From contig NZ_WNWM01000002.1 of NCBI RefSeq assembly GCF_009727155.1, positions 4,402,001-4,466,000 of the forward strand: a stretch of DNA of 64,000 nt, in the 5' to 3' direction. The DNA is from Pseudoduganella dura. Lineage in GTDB: Bacteria > Pseudomonadota > Gammaproteobacteria > Burkholderiales > Burkholderiaceae_D. The position numbers were made by a program, and so were the translations under genes. The notes beneath the pieces were generated by a model. The model made no database searches and was not told the DNA's origin. It worked only from the letters and a program-made list of their open reading frames with translations. Positions 51,479 through 60,160 of this stretch are shown here, piece by piece. How positions within the stretch are numbered: position 1 is the stretch's first letter; every line of letters begins with the position of its first letter.

Positions 51479-51905
51479 TTGAAGTACCTCTATAGGTGAT
51501 TGTCTTTTTATCAGGATAAGCCAGTCCGGAACAGGAGGCGAAGCAGGGGCCGGATACACGACCCAATGGTAACGCCGGTGATGTCGGATGGTATGGGCTC
51601 ATGGCAACAAAATGTAACGCCATAATGACGGTTGCGTTGTGGCGCGGATTGTCGGTAAAGCATCTTAAACGGCGCTGAAAATGACCGGTTTTTAACAAAT
51701 CTTGCGGGCGCGGCCACATTAAAGTTGATTCATGCTGTACAACACGTTACCCTTACAGTCTAGGGATCGAATTGACGGAGAGAAACGCGACTAGCGCTGC
51801 CGGTGCAGCGGCACGCAGTGTCACCCAGTGTCACACAGTGCGTGCCTTGTATAGGTGCCTTCAATATAAAACACATACCGTACAACAGGTCGATTTGAGG
51901 GAAAA
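51479..51905. other. Divergent intergenic region with short repeats
   Basis: A 427-bp gap between the glycine-zipper and barstar genes. It is comparatively A/T-rich and must hold both promoters. A possible barstar promoter, TTGATT (51725-51730) with TACCCT after 17 bases, is weak. At 51816-51840 there are two and a half copies of a 10-bp unit, CAGTGTCACC/CAGTGTCACA/CAGTG. I see no convincing gene or structured RNA here. Confidence 0.5.
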
Positions 51906-52304
51906 ATGAGTTTGTTCTTAACCGTGCCGCCCAACCTCGTTCAGTCCATCAGGGCATTCCGGATCGCTGAACTACAAGAGGAGGCCGGCCGCCTGGGCCA
52001 GCATTTTTTATATGCATACTGCAATGCCGGCCTGACGAAGCAGCAAGTGCTGGGCATCATCGCCGAAGCGTTCAGGTTCCCCAAACCCTGCGGCAAGAAC
52101 TTTGATGCGCTGCGCACCACGCTGACGGAAACACTGTTCGAGGCCGGCGCGCAACCCGGCTTTGTGATCGTGCTGGAACAACTGCCCAATACCCAGAAAT
52201 TCGACCGCGAAGCGCGCGAAACGCTGCTCGACGTGTTCCGCGATGCGGCCGACTGGTGGGCCGAAAAGAAGGTGCCGTTCCGCGTTTTCTACTCCTTCGA
52301 ATAG
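51906..52304 (+). CDS. Barstar family protein
   Basis: A 132-residue cytosolic protein with the barstar pattern: FLYAYCNAGLTKQQVLGIIAEAFRFPKPCGKNFDALRTTLTE, where the G-KNFDAL stretch corresponds to the barnase-binding helix and loop of barstar (Asp39-like acid conserved). The later region includes DVFRDAADWWAEKKVPFRVFYSFE. Barstar inhibits the ribonuclease barnase. No ribonuclease gene lies beside it in this window, so it may defend against an imported toxin or have another partner. A GAGGGA site precedes the ATG. It sits 78 bp before purN. Confidence 0.88.
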   Translation: MSLFLTVPPNLVQSIRAFRIAELQEEAGRLGQHFLYAYCNAGLTKQQVLGIIAEAFRFPKPCGKNFDALRTTLTETLFEAGAQPGFVIVLEQLPNTQKFDREARETLLDVFRDAADWWAEKKVPFRVFYSFE

Positions 52305-52382
52305 CCCGGGGCTGGCGGCCCGAGGTTGCCTGAGCGGCGCCGATCGTTGGTCCGCTCTGCGGCAGCGGGTACAATGTCGGCC

Positions 52383-53018
52383 ATGAAAAATATCGTCATC
52401 CTCATTTCCGGCCGCGGCAGCAATATGGAAGCCGTTGTGCGCGCCGCCGAGGCCGAGCAATGGCCGGCCCGGATTGTTGCCGTCATCAGCAACCGCGCCG
52501 ATGCGAAAGGCCTGGAATTCGCCGCCGCCCGCGGCATTGCCACCGCCGTCGTGCCGAACAAGGAATTTCCCACCCGCGAAGCGTTCGATGCGGCGCTGCA
52601 AGCCGTGATCGACGGCTTCCAGCCAGACCTGGTGGTGCTGGCGGGCTTCATGCGCATCCTCACGCCGGCCTTCGTCGAGCATTATGCGGGCCGCATGTTG
52701 AACATCCACCCGTCGTTGCTGCCGCTGTTCCCGGGGCTGCACACGCACGAGTCGGCGCTGGCCGCGGGCCACGCGGAGCACGGCGCCACGGTGCACTTCG
52801 TCACCGCCGAGCTGGACCACGGCCCGATGGTGGACCAGGCGACCGTGCCGGTATTGCCCGGCGATACACCCGACACGCTGGCGGGCCGGCTGCTGGTGCA
52901 GGAGCATCTCCTGTATCCGCGCGCCATCCGCTGGTTCATCGAAGATAAACTGATTGTCGAGAATGGCCAGGTGTATGGCCCACATCGTCCACACCCGTCG
53001 ACTCCATCCTCGACTTAA
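52383..53018 (+). CDS. purN: Phosphoribosylglycinamide formyltransferase
   Basis: PurN transfers a formyl group from 10-formyl-THF to GAR, third step of purine synthesis. The 211-residue protein has the GAR-binding MKNIVILISGRGSNMEAV, LAGFMRILTPAFVEHYAGRMLNIHPSLLP with the catalytic Asn and His, and VTAELDHGPMVDQ with the catalytic Asp. All three active-site residues are present. The start at 52383 is used; another Met three codons upstream is possible. The C-terminal 15 residues (GPHRPHPSTPSST) are an extra tail. Confidence 0.96.
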   Translation: MKNIVILISGRGSNMEAVVRAAEAEQWPARIVAVISNRADAKGLEFAAARGIATAVVPNKEFPTREAFDAALQAVIDGFQPDLVVLAGFMRILTPAFVEHYAGRMLNIHPSLLPLFPGLHTHESALAAGHAEHGATVHFVTAELDHGPMVDQATVPVLPGDTPDTLAGRLLVQEHLLYPRAIRWFIEDKLIVENGQVYGPHRPHPSTPSST

Positions 53019-53036
53019 TTCATCACCAGGATTCCC

Positions 53037-54347
53037 ATGAGATTGCCTCCAGCAGTACTCGCCAGCGCCGAAGAAGTGCTGCGCGAGATTTTGCGCTTTA
53101 CCGCGCCGGCGGACACTACCTTGTCCCGCTATTTCAAGGACCATGCCCGCCTTGGCGGCCGTGAGCGCGGCGCCATCGCCGAGTGCGTGTACGCGGTACT
53201 GCGCAACAAGAATTTCTTCACCGAGTTTTCCGAGCCGAACGGCGGCGCCACGATGCGCCGGCTGATGTTGCTGGGCATGAGCGACGCCGTCGGCGTCGAC
53301 TCGCTGCCAGGCCTGACGGAAGAAGAAACCGAATGGCTGACGCGGATGCGCGACATCGACCGCTCGCTGCTGCACAAGTCGCTGCGCACCAATATGCCGA
53401 AGTGGCTGTGGGAAAAGCTTGCCGAGCAATACGGCGAAGAAGAAGCGCTGCAACTGGCCGATGCGCTGAACCGGCCCGCGCCGCTGGACCTGCGCGTCAA
53501 CGCGCTGAAGGCGGACCGCGACAAGGTGATGGCGCAACTGGCCGAAGCGCCGATTGCCGCCACGCCGACGCCGTTCGCGCCGCTGGGCCTGCGCATCCTG
53601 CGCAAACCGCAGCTGCAGAACCTGCCGCTGTTCAAGGAAGGCGCGATCGAAGTGCAGGACGAGGGCAGCCAGATCCTGGCGCAGATCCTGGGCGCCCGCC
53701 GTGGCGAGATGGTGGTCGACTTTTGCGCGGGCGCCGGCGGCAAGACGCTGGCGCTGGGCGCGCAGATGCGCAACACCGGCCGCCTGTATGCATTCGACGT
53801 TTCCGAGAAGCGCCTGGCCAAGCTGAAGCCGCGGCTGGCGCGCTCGGGGCTGTCGAACGTGCATCCGGTGGCGATCGCGCATGAGCGCGATGCCAAGATC
53901 AAGCGCCTGGCCGGCAAGATCGACCGCGTGCTGGTCGATGCGCCATGCTCGGGCATGGGCACGCTGCGCCGCAATCCGGACGTGAAATGGCGCCAGCCGG
54001 TGGAAGCGATCGCCGAGATGCACGCCAAGCAGGTGGCGATCCTGGATGGCGCCGCACGCCTGGTCAAGGCCGGCGGCCGTCTCGTGTATGCCACGTGCAG
54101 CCTGCTGAACGAGGAAAACGACGCCGTGGCCGAGCAGTTCATCGCCGCCCACCCCGATTTCCAGCTGGTGCCGATGAACAAGGTGCTGGCCGAGCAGAAG
54201 ATCGAGCTGGAAATGGGCGACTACCTGAAGCTGCTGCCGCACCGGCACCAGACCGATGGCTTCTTCGCCGCCGTGTTCGAGCGCAAGCCGATGGCCAAGG
54301 CCGTGCCCGCCGCTGAAGACGGGGCCGAAGACGACACCGAGGCCTGA
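53037..54347 (+). CDS. RsmB/NOP-family rRNA (cytosine-C5) methyltransferase
   Basis: A 436-residue SAM-dependent RNA methyltransferase. An N-terminal NusB-like/RNA-binding region (residues 1-150) precedes the catalytic domain: VQDEGSQILAQILG, VVDFCAGAGGKTLALG (SAM loop, near residue 225), VDAPCSGMGTLRRNPD with the release Cys, and YATCSLLNEEND with the catalytic Cys. This is the m5C family including RsmB (16S C967) and RsmF. Sequence alone does not fix the target nucleotide. Its stop overlaps the start of the MscS-type gene by one base. Confidence 0.93.
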   Translation: MRLPPAVLASAEEVLREILRFTAPADTTLSRYFKDHARLGGRERGAIAECVYAVLRNKNFFTEFSEPNGGATMRRLMLLGMSDAVGVDSLPGLTEEETEWLTRMRDIDRSLLHKSLRTNMPKWLWEKLAEQYGEEEALQLADALNRPAPLDLRVNALKADRDKVMAQLAEAPIAATPTPFAPLGLRILRKPQLQNLPLFKEGAIEVQDEGSQILAQILGARRGEMVVDFCAGAGGKTLALGAQMRNTGRLYAFDVSEKRLAKLKPRLARSGLSNVHPVAIAHERDAKIKRLAGKIDRVLVDAPCSGMGTLRRNPDVKWRQPVEAIAEMHAKQVAILDGAARLVKAGGRLVYATCSLLNEENDAVAEQFIAAHPDFQLVPMNKVLAEQKIELEMGDYLKLLPHRHQTDGFFAAVFERKPMAKAVPAAEDGAEDDTEA

Positions 54348-55669
54348 TGAAGCAGATTCCGCTTTCCGCACTGTGGAATGACCTGCTGGGCGACCTGCGC
54401 GATCCCGGCCTGCTATGGCAGCTGGGCGCGCTGGCCGCGTCCGTGGTGCTCGGCTGGGCGCTGGCGCGGTTTGTCCTGTCGCGGATCGCGCGCCGGGAAG
54501 ACCGGGGCGTCATGGCCCGATTCGGCGTGGAAAGCTTCGCCAAGGTCCTCGCGCCGCTGGCGATCGTTGGCCTGCTGTGGCTGTCGCAGGTCGTGCTGGA
54601 GCGCTGGTATCACGTCAACCTGCTGAAAGTGGCGCTGCCGATCTGGGGCTCGCTGGCCGTGATCCGCCTGACGTTCTACATGCTGCGGCGCGTGTTCGCC
54701 CGCCATGGCGAGATCGGCGCCACGATGCTCACGTTCGAGAAGATCTTCCAGGTGCTGGTGTGGATCGCGTTCGCGCTGTACATCACCGGCTACTGGGACG
54801 ACATCTACCGGTATCTGGACGGCACCACGCTGCGCATCGGCAAGAACAAGGTGACGGTGGCGGAAATCCTGCAGGGAATCGTCTCGGTCGTCGTCACGCT
54901 GGTGCTGGCGATGTGGGCCGGTACCGCGCTGGAAGAACGGTTGATGGGCGTCGATACGCTCAGTTCCAGCGTGCGGGTGGTGCTGGCGCGGATCGCGCGC
55001 GCGCTGCTGATCGTGGTGTCCTTGCTGTTCAGCCTGAATCTGGTGGGCATCGATCTCACCGTGCTGTCCGTGTTCGGCGGGGCACTCGGCGTCGGCCTCG
55101 GTCTCGGCCTGCAGAAGATCGCCAGCAATTACATTTCCGGTTTCATCATCCTGCTCGAACGCAGCCTGCAGATCGGCGACATGATCACGGTCGACAAGTA
55201 CAGCGGCCGGGTGGCGCGGATCAACACGCGCTACACGGTGCTGCAGGGGCTGGACGGCGTGGAGTCGATTGTGCCCAACGAGATGTTCGTGTCGAGCCCG
55301 GTGCAGAACACCACGTTGTCGAACAAGGAAGTATGGCTCAGCACGAAGGTGTTCGTTTCCTACGATACGGATCTCGATTTCGCGCTGGGGCTGCTTGAAA
55401 AGGCCGCCGCCACCGTGCCGCGCGTGCTGCAATCGCGGCCGCCCGGCGCGTCGCTGCTGACCTTCGGCGCCGACGGGCTCGAACTGCAGGTGGGTTTCTG
55501 GATCGGCGATCCGGAAAACGGCCGCGGCGGGGTCACGTCCGACGTCAACCGGGCGATCTGGAAAGCGCTGAAGGAGCATGAGGTCCTGGTGCCGTTCCCG
55601 GTGCGGGAGATGCGCATCATCGGCGCGCCGCCGGTTGCCGAAGAAGTGCCGGCGCAGGTCACCCCATAG
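54347..55669 (+). CDS. MscS-family mechanosensitive channel
   Basis: A 440-residue inner-membrane channel with about five to six hydrophobic segments. The MscS signature is GALGVGLGLGLQKIASNYISGFIILLERSLQIGD, the pore helix and its junction, near residues 245-280. A beta domain (VDKYSGRVARINTRYTVLQGLDGVESIVPNEMF) and the alpha/beta cage follow. It opens on membrane tension to release solutes during hypo-osmotic shock. The N-terminal extension compared with E. coli MscS (286 residues) places it in the MscK/YbdG-like larger class. It overlaps the previous stop codon by one base (TGATG). Confidence 0.93.
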   Translation: MKQIPLSALWNDLLGDLRDPGLLWQLGALAASVVLGWALARFVLSRIARREDRGVMARFGVESFAKVLAPLAIVGLLWLSQVVLERWYHVNLLKVALPIWGSLAVIRLTFYMLRRVFARHGEIGATMLTFEKIFQVLVWIAFALYITGYWDDIYRYLDGTTLRIGKNKVTVAEILQGIVSVVVTLVLAMWAGTALEERLMGVDTLSSSVRVVLARIARALLIVVSLLFSLNLVGIDLTVLSVFGGALGVGLGLGLQKIASNYISGFIILLERSLQIGDMITVDKYSGRVARINTRYTVLQGLDGVESIVPNEMFVSSPVQNTTLSNKEVWLSTKVFVSYDTDLDFALGLLEKAAATVPRVLQSRPPGASLLTFGADGLELQVGFWIGDPENGRGGVTSDVNRAIWKALKEHEVLVPFPVREMRIIGAPPVAEEVPAQVTP

Positions 55670-55916
55670 CTTCCGTGCAATTTTTGCAGGGCTGCGCATT
55701 TCCTTGTGCAGCCCTGCAGAGTGCTTTGCGCATTTCCCCTCCGCATTTTCCCTGCGCATTTTTCTGCGCATTTTTCTGATTAACCACATGAAACCGCGAG
55801 ACGGTACGCAACGCCGTGCCTGTCGTGGACGAATACGCGTACAATTGACGGTAACGTCTGCTGGCGTTGCGCAAGATTTCCGCGCGACTGGAAATTATTG
55901 ATTGGATGGATAAAGC

Positions 55917-57107
55917 TTGAACGCTGTTTTGGACTTCCTGACCCATGGCATTACTGGTCTGTCTAACTGGCAAACCGTCATCTACACGCTGATCGTCACA
56001 CACATCACGATCGCAGCTGTCACGATCTACCTGCACCGCCACCAAGCACACCGCGCCCTGGAGTTGCACGCGATCCCGAGTCATTTTTTCCGTTTCTGGC
56101 TGTGGCTGACGACCGGCCAGGTCACCAAGGAATGGGCGGCTGTCCATCGCAAGCATCACGCCAAATGCGATACCGAAGAGGATCCGCACAGCCCTGTCAC
56201 CCGCGGCATCAAGAAGGTGTTCTGGGAAGGCGCCGAGCTGTACCGCGCTGAAACGAAAAACCAGGAAACGCTGAGCAAGTACGGTCACGGCACGCCGGAC
56301 GACTGGATGGAGCGCAACCTGTACACCAAGTACAGCTGGCAGGGCGTGGCGCTGCTGCTGATCCTGAACGTCATGCTGTTCGGCGCCAAAGGGCTGACCG
56401 TCTGGGCGGTGCAGATGCTGTGGATCCCGATCACGGCCGCCGGCATCATCAACGGCATCGGCCATTACTGGGGCTACCGCAACTTCGACTGTTCCGATGC
56501 CGCCACCAACATCATTCCTTGGGGCATCCTCATCGGTGGCGAAGAGCTGCACAACAACCACCATACGTATGCCACGTCGGCCAAGCTGTCGTCGAAATGG
56601 TATGAGTTCGATATTGGCTGGGCTTATATCCGGATGATGGAAATGGTTGGCCTGGCGAAAGTGAAAAAGATGCCGCCGAAGCCCAAGTTCGCCGCCGGCA
56701 AGCTGCAGGCGGACCTCGACACGCTGCATGCAGTGATCGCCAACCGCTACGACGTGATGGCCAAGTATGCCAAGTCGGTCAAGCATGCCTGGGACGAGGA
56801 AGTCGAACACCTGAAACAGAAGCCCCAGCTGGAGTCGGGCTTCCTGAAGTCGGCACGCAAGCTGATGCAGCGCGAGCCGGCCAAGCTGGAAGCGGCGCAG
56901 AAGGAGCACCTGACCGAGCTGTTCCAGCACAGCAAGGCGCTCGAAACGATGCACAACATGCGCGTAGAACTGGGCGTGATCTGGGAACGTTCGCACTTCA
57001 CGCGCGAAGAACTGGTCCACAAGCTGCAGGACTGGTGCCAGCGCGCGGAAACGTCCGGCATCAAGGCCCTGCAGGAGTTCTCGCTGCGGCTGCGCAGCTA
57101 CGCCTGA
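55917..57107 (+). CDS. Membrane fatty-acid desaturase (acyl-CoA delta-9 type)
   Basis: A 396-residue integral-membrane di-iron desaturase that introduces a double bond into fatty acyl chains, lowering membrane viscosity in the cold. The histidine boxes are YLHRHQAHRA (near residue 38), AAVHRKHHAKCDTEEDPHS (near 75) and GEELHNNHHTYATS (near 208), with four to six hydrophobic segments. The C-terminal 150 residues are a charged helical extension. The start codon is TTG at 55917: an in-frame TAA lies two codons upstream, and the N-terminus NAVLDFLTHGI matches homologues as I recall them. Confidence 0.93.
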   Translation: MNAVLDFLTHGITGLSNWQTVIYTLIVTHITIAAVTIYLHRHQAHRALELHAIPSHFFRFWLWLTTGQVTKEWAAVHRKHHAKCDTEEDPHSPVTRGIKKVFWEGAELYRAETKNQETLSKYGHGTPDDWMERNLYTKYSWQGVALLLILNVMLFGAKGLTVWAVQMLWIPITAAGIINGIGHYWGYRNFDCSDAATNIIPWGILIGGEELHNNHHTYATSAKLSSKWYEFDIGWAYIRMMEMVGLAKVKKMPPKPKFAAGKLQADLDTLHAVIANRYDVMAKYAKSVKHAWDEEVEHLKQKPQLESGFLKSARKLMQREPAKLEAAQKEHLTELFQHSKALETMHNMRVELGVIWERSHFTREELVHKLQDWCQRAETSGIKALQEFSLRLRSYA

Positions 57108-57129
57108 TCTTCTTCCAGCACTTCATCGA

Positions 57130-57152
57130 AACGGCCCTTCGGGGCCGTTTTT
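57130..57152 (+). terminator. Intrinsic terminator of the desaturase gene
   Basis: AACGGCCC-TTC-GGGGCCGTT followed by five T, located 23 bases after the stop codon. Confidence 0.88.
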
Positions 57153-57162
57153 ATTTGGCGCT

Positions 57163-57215
57163 GCAAAGTGTTGTAAAAATTCGGGGACAGTCCCCGATTT
57201 TTTACAACACTTTGC
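57163..57215. repeat. 53-bp near-perfect palindrome, GGGGACAGTCCCC type
   Basis: The arms 57163-57188 (GCAAAGTGTTGTAAAAATTC then GGGGAC) and 57190-57215 are reverse complements over 26 bases with a single mismatch around one central A. Both sides have runs of A or T, so it could terminate transcription in both directions. It sits between the convergent desaturase and rpmG genes. Its core CGGGGACAGTCCCCG resembles the CGGGGTCAGACCCCG elements near the IS. Confidence 0.88.
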
Positions 57216-57265
57216 CGTTGGGCACACTCCGGGCTGCTCGGGCGTGCGCAACATATAGTCTGGGC

Positions 57266-57295
57266 AATAAAAAAGCCGCTCGAGAGCGGCTTTTT
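57266..57295 (-). terminator. Intrinsic terminator of rpmB-rpmG
   Basis: AAGCCGCTC-GAGCGGCTT (perfect dyad) followed on the minus strand by TTTTATT; it has A/T runs on both sides and lies 18 bases after the rpmG stop. Confidence 0.9.
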
Positions 57296-57313
57296 CAGTG
57301 GAGCAAAGATCGA

Positions 57314-57481
57314 TTACTTGATCTTCGTTTCCTTGTACGTCACGTGCTTGCGGGCTTTGGGATCGAACTTCATGATCTCCATTTTGCCAGGCATCGTGCG
57401 CTTGTTCTTGGTCGTGGTGTAGAAGTGACCCGTGCCAGCGGTCGATTCCAGCTTGATTTTGTCGCGGCCAGTTTTTGCCAT
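57314..57481 (-). CDS. rpmG: 50S ribosomal protein L33
   Basis: A 55-residue ribosomal protein of the large subunit near the E site. The minus-strand translation starts [20 protein letters not shown] and continues [20 protein letters not shown], ending YKETKIK. There are no CxxC pairs, so this is the zinc-independent (C-minus) form of L33. AGGGAGCT precedes the ATG. It follows rpmB by 12 bases in the classical rpmB-rpmG order. Confidence 0.97.
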   Translation of the reverse strand: MAKTGRDKIKLESTAGTGHFYTTTKNKRTMPGKMEIMKFDPKARKHVTYKETKIK

Positions 57482-57493
57482 GATAGCTCCCTA

Positions 57494-57730
57494 TTAGACT
57501 TTTTCGCCACGCGCACGCATGTCGGTCAGGACGGCATCGATGCCGACCTTGTCGATCACGCGCAGACCCGCGTTGGACAGACGCAGGGAGACCCAGCGGT
57601 TTTCAGATTCAACGAAGATGCGGCGGTTCTGCAGGTTCGGCAGGAAACGGCGCTTCGTTTTGTTGTTTGCATGGGAAACGTTGTTGCCGACCATCGGCTT
57701 CTTCCCAGTGACTTGGCAAACACGTGCCAT
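57494..57730 (-). CDS. rpmB: 50S ribosomal protein L28
   Basis: A 78-residue large-subunit protein. It reads [20 protein letters not shown], then [19 protein letters not shown] and a C-terminal [20 protein letters not shown]. Length and motifs are standard. Only one Cys is in the N-terminal region, so the zinc-binding CxxC is absent. AAGGAG lies eight bases before the ATG. Confidence 0.98.
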   Translation of the reverse strand: MARVCQVTGKKPMVGNNVSHANNKTKRRFLPNLQNRRIFVESENRWVSLRLSNAGLRVIDKVGIDAVLTDMRARGEKV

Positions 57731-57771
57731 GTTGCACTCCTTAAAATTACTTCCGAATTCGGAAAAACAGC

Positions 57772-57800
57772 AGTGTATCTAAAAAACTGAGCTTTTTCAA
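57772..57800 (-). promoter_or_regulatory. Promoter of rpmB-rpmG
   Basis: On the minus strand TTGAAA (57795-57800), 17 bases, TACACT (57772-57777). The start is expected near 57765, about 35 bases upstream of the rpmB ATG. Confidence 0.6.
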
Positions 57801-57938
57801 TCACTTGGGAAAAACAATTGTGTCTCGGTTTTGCTAGGAAATTTAACATTTTCCCCTGCCGGCACATCAGCACATCGGGTGGCGCGCCGAAGTCCTTGAT
57901 ATCTAACGGTAAACTCCGGACAGGGCAGGCGACGATTG

Positions 57939-58613
57939 TTACATCTGGCCGTTTTCCGCGAAGGAATGCACGCGGTGCCCTGCAACAACGAAGTGATCGA
58001 GGATGCGGATATCGACCAGGGCCAGTGCCTGCACCAGCGAACGTGTCAGCAAAAGATCGGCCTCGCTGGGCTCCGGCGTGCCGGAGGGATGATTGTGCGC
58101 CAGCATCACGCTGGCGGCATTGCGGGTCAGCGCCTCGCGCACCACTTCGCGCGGGTAGACGCTGGTGTGCGTCAGCGTGCCGCGGAACAGTTCGCGCGCC
58201 GCGATGAGCCGGTTGCGCACATCCAGGAACAGCACGTGGAACGATTCGTAGGGCCGGCCCGCCATTGCCAGCCGCAGGTATTGCTTGGCAGCCTGCGGCG
58301 AGCAGATCGATTCGCCGGACAGCATTTCGTCGCCGATCGCCCGCCGCGCCAGTTCGATGACGGCATTCAGTTGCGCATACTTGGCCGGCCCCAGCCCCGG
58401 CACGTTGGTGAATTCCTGCAGGCTGGCGCGCAGCAGCGCCTGCAGGGAGCCGAAGTGCCGTACCATGTCGCCCCCCAGTTCGACGGCGTTCTTGCCGCGC
58501 ACGCCCACGCGCAGGAAAACGGCCAGCAGTTCCGCGTCCGACAGCGCCTGCGCGCCTTCGCGGATCAACCGTTCGCGCGGGCGCTGATGCGCCGGCCAGT
58601 TCGAAATGCCCAT
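57939..58613 (-). CDS. radC: RadC/JAB-domain protein
   Basis: A 224-residue cytosolic protein. Residues 1-95 have helix-hairpin-helix-like elements (LIREGAQALSDAELLAVFLRVG, FTNVPGLGPAKYAQLNAVIE). Residues 100-224 form a JAB/MPN metallo domain with the JAMM motif HNHPSGTPEPSEAD (near residue 172) and an upstream Glu. The name RadC is historical; the early DNA-repair phenotype was traced to recG in E. coli, and the function is unsettled. The order radC-rpmB-rpmG on one strand is conserved with enterobacteria. Confidence 0.94.
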   Translation of the reverse strand: MGISNWPAHQRPRERLIREGAQALSDAELLAVFLRVGVRGKNAVELGGDMVRHFGSLQALLRASLQEFTNVPGLGPAKYAQLNAVIELARRAIGDEMLSGESICSPQAAKQYLRLAMAGRPYESFHVLFLDVRNRLIAARELFRGTLTHTSVYPREVVREALTRNAASVMLAHNHPSGTPEPSEADLLLTRSLVQALALVDIRILDHFVVAGHRVHSFAENGQM

Positions 58614-58767
58614 GCGTGCCTCCGTGTTGTCATCGGAAGGCCATTATCGGAGCCGGCGAGCCGGGCCATACTGATATGGCGAAGACGAAAGCGATTCCGG
58701 CCTGTACCGCGTACGGCAGGGCACAAGCTGGCTTACAATACCGGTTTGCCCAGTTTCCGGTCACATC

Positions 58768-59211
58768 ATGTCGAACGTCGTCACGCCTTCCGCCTATCTC
58801 ACCCTGCATTACCGCCTGGCCCAGCTGGACGGTACCGATATCGTCTCCACTTTCAACGGCAACCCGGCCACGCTGATGCTCGGTTCCGGCCAGCTGGCGC
58901 CGGTGCTGGAAGAACTGCTGCTCGGCCTGCCGGAAGGCACGCATAAAACATTCGACCTGGAGCCGGGCGTGGCCTTCGGCCCGCGCAACCCGGAACTGGT
59001 GCGCCCCGTCACGCGCGCCACGCTGGACGAGAATTCGGTGCCCGGCGCGGAATACCGCGTGGGCGACCTGGTCGACTTCGCGGCGCCGGGCGGCGGCCGT
59101 TTTTCCGGCATCCTGCGCGAATTGCATGACGATGCCGCCATCTTCGATTTCAACCACCCGCTGGCCGGCCAGCCGGTGCGCTTCGAAGTCAACCTGATCT
59201 CGGTGCTGTGA
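58768..59211 (+). CDS. fkpB: FKBP-type peptidyl-prolyl isomerase (SlpA/FkpB-like)
   Basis: A 147-residue cytosolic prolyl isomerase with SlyD/FkpB architecture: the FKBP half-domain ([18 protein letters not shown] and [31 protein letters not shown]), an inserted flap ([20 protein letters not shown]) and the closing [17 protein letters not shown] signature. Unlike SlyD it has no His/Cys-rich tail, which points to FkpB (SlpA). The pairing fkpB-ispH, with only four bases between stop and the first possible start, is conserved in many proteobacteria. Confidence 0.92.
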   Translation: MSNVVTPSAYLTLHYRLAQLDGTDIVSTFNGNPATLMLGSGQLAPVLEELLLGLPEGTHKTFDLEPGVAFGPRNPELVRPVTRATLDENSVPGAEYRVGDLVDFAAPGGGRFSGILRELHDDAAIFDFNHPLAGQPVRFEVNLISVL

Positions 59212-59215
59212 CCGG

Positions 59216-60160
59216 ATGAACATCGGAATGAACATGGACAAGGAAATCCTCCTGGCCCAGCCTCGCGGCTTCTGCGCGGGCGTGGACCGCGCGATCGAGA
59301 TCGTCGAGCGCGCGCTGCAGCAGTTCGGCGCGCCGATCTATGTGCGCCACGAAATCGTGCACAACGCCTATGTCGTCGCGGACCTGCGCGCCAAGGGGGC
59401 GATCTTCATCGAGGACCTGGACGATGTTCCGGCCGGCAACACGCTGGTGTTTTCCGCGCACGGCGTGTCGAAAGCGGTGCGGGCCGAGGCGGAAGCGCGC
59501 GGCCTGTCGATCTTCGACGCCACCTGCCCGCTGGTCACGAAAGTGCACGTGGAAGTGGCGAAAATGCGCAAGACCGGTTGCGAGATCATCATGATCGGCC
59601 ATGACGGCCACCCCGAAGTGGAAGGCACGATGGGCCAGGCCGAGGAAGGCATGCACCTGGTGGAAACCATCGATGACGTGGCCACGCTGCGGGTGAACAA
59701 TCCCGAACACCTGGCCTACGTGTCGCAGACCACGCTGTCGGTGGACGATACCGCCGAGATCATCGCGGCGCTGAAGGCGCGCTTCCCGGCAATCCAGGAA
59801 CCGAAGAAGGGCGACATCTGCTACGCCACCACGAACCGCCAGGAAGCCGTGAAGTTCATGGCGCCGCAGGTGGAAGTGGTGGTCGTCGTCGGCAGCCCGA
59901 ACAGTTCGAACTCGAACCGCCTGCGCGAGGTGGCCCGCAAGATGGGCACGCCGGCCTACATGGTGGACCGCGCGGACCAGATCGATCCCGCCTGGCTCGA
60001 AGGCCACCAGCGCATCGGCGTCACCGCCGGCGCATCGGCGCCCGAGGTGCTGGTGCAGGCCGTCATCAACCGGCTCAAGGAGCTCGGTGCCAGGAGCGTG
60101 CGCCCGCTCGAAGGGGTGGAAGAAAACGTCACGTTCCCGCTGCCGAAAGGCCTGGTTTGA
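59216..60160 (+). CDS. ispH: 4-hydroxy-3-methylbut-2-enyl diphosphate reductase
   Basis: IspH makes isopentenyl and dimethylallyl diphosphate in the last step of the MEP pathway, using a [4Fe-4S] cluster. The 314-residue frame shows [19 protein letters not shown] with the first cluster Cys, [31 protein letters not shown] with the second Cys, and [13 protein letters not shown] with the third. Alternative starts at 59228 and 59234 (MDKEILLAQ) fit the family better in length; none has a strong ribosome-binding site, and translation is probably coupled to fkpB. Confidence 0.96.
   Translation: MNIGMNMDKEILLAQPRGFCAGVDRAIEIVERALQQFGAPIYVRHEIVHNAYVVADLRAKGAIFIEDLDDVPAGNTLVFSAHGVSKAVRAEAEARGLSIFDATCPLVTKVHVEVAKMRKTGCEIIMIGHDGHPEVEGTMGQAEEGMHLVETIDDVATLRVNNPEHLAYVSQTTLSVDDTAEIIAALKARFPAIQEPKKGDICYATTNRQEAVKFMAPQVEVVVVVGSPNSSNSNRLREVARKMGTPAYMVDRADQIDPAWLEGHQRIGVTAGASAPEVLVQAVINRLKELGARSVRPLEGVEENVTFPLPKGLV

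Noticed and set aside
51906..53018. Barnase-barstar toxin-antitoxin pair
   Set aside because: Only the inhibitor is present; purN and the upstream glycine-zipper protein are not nucleases.
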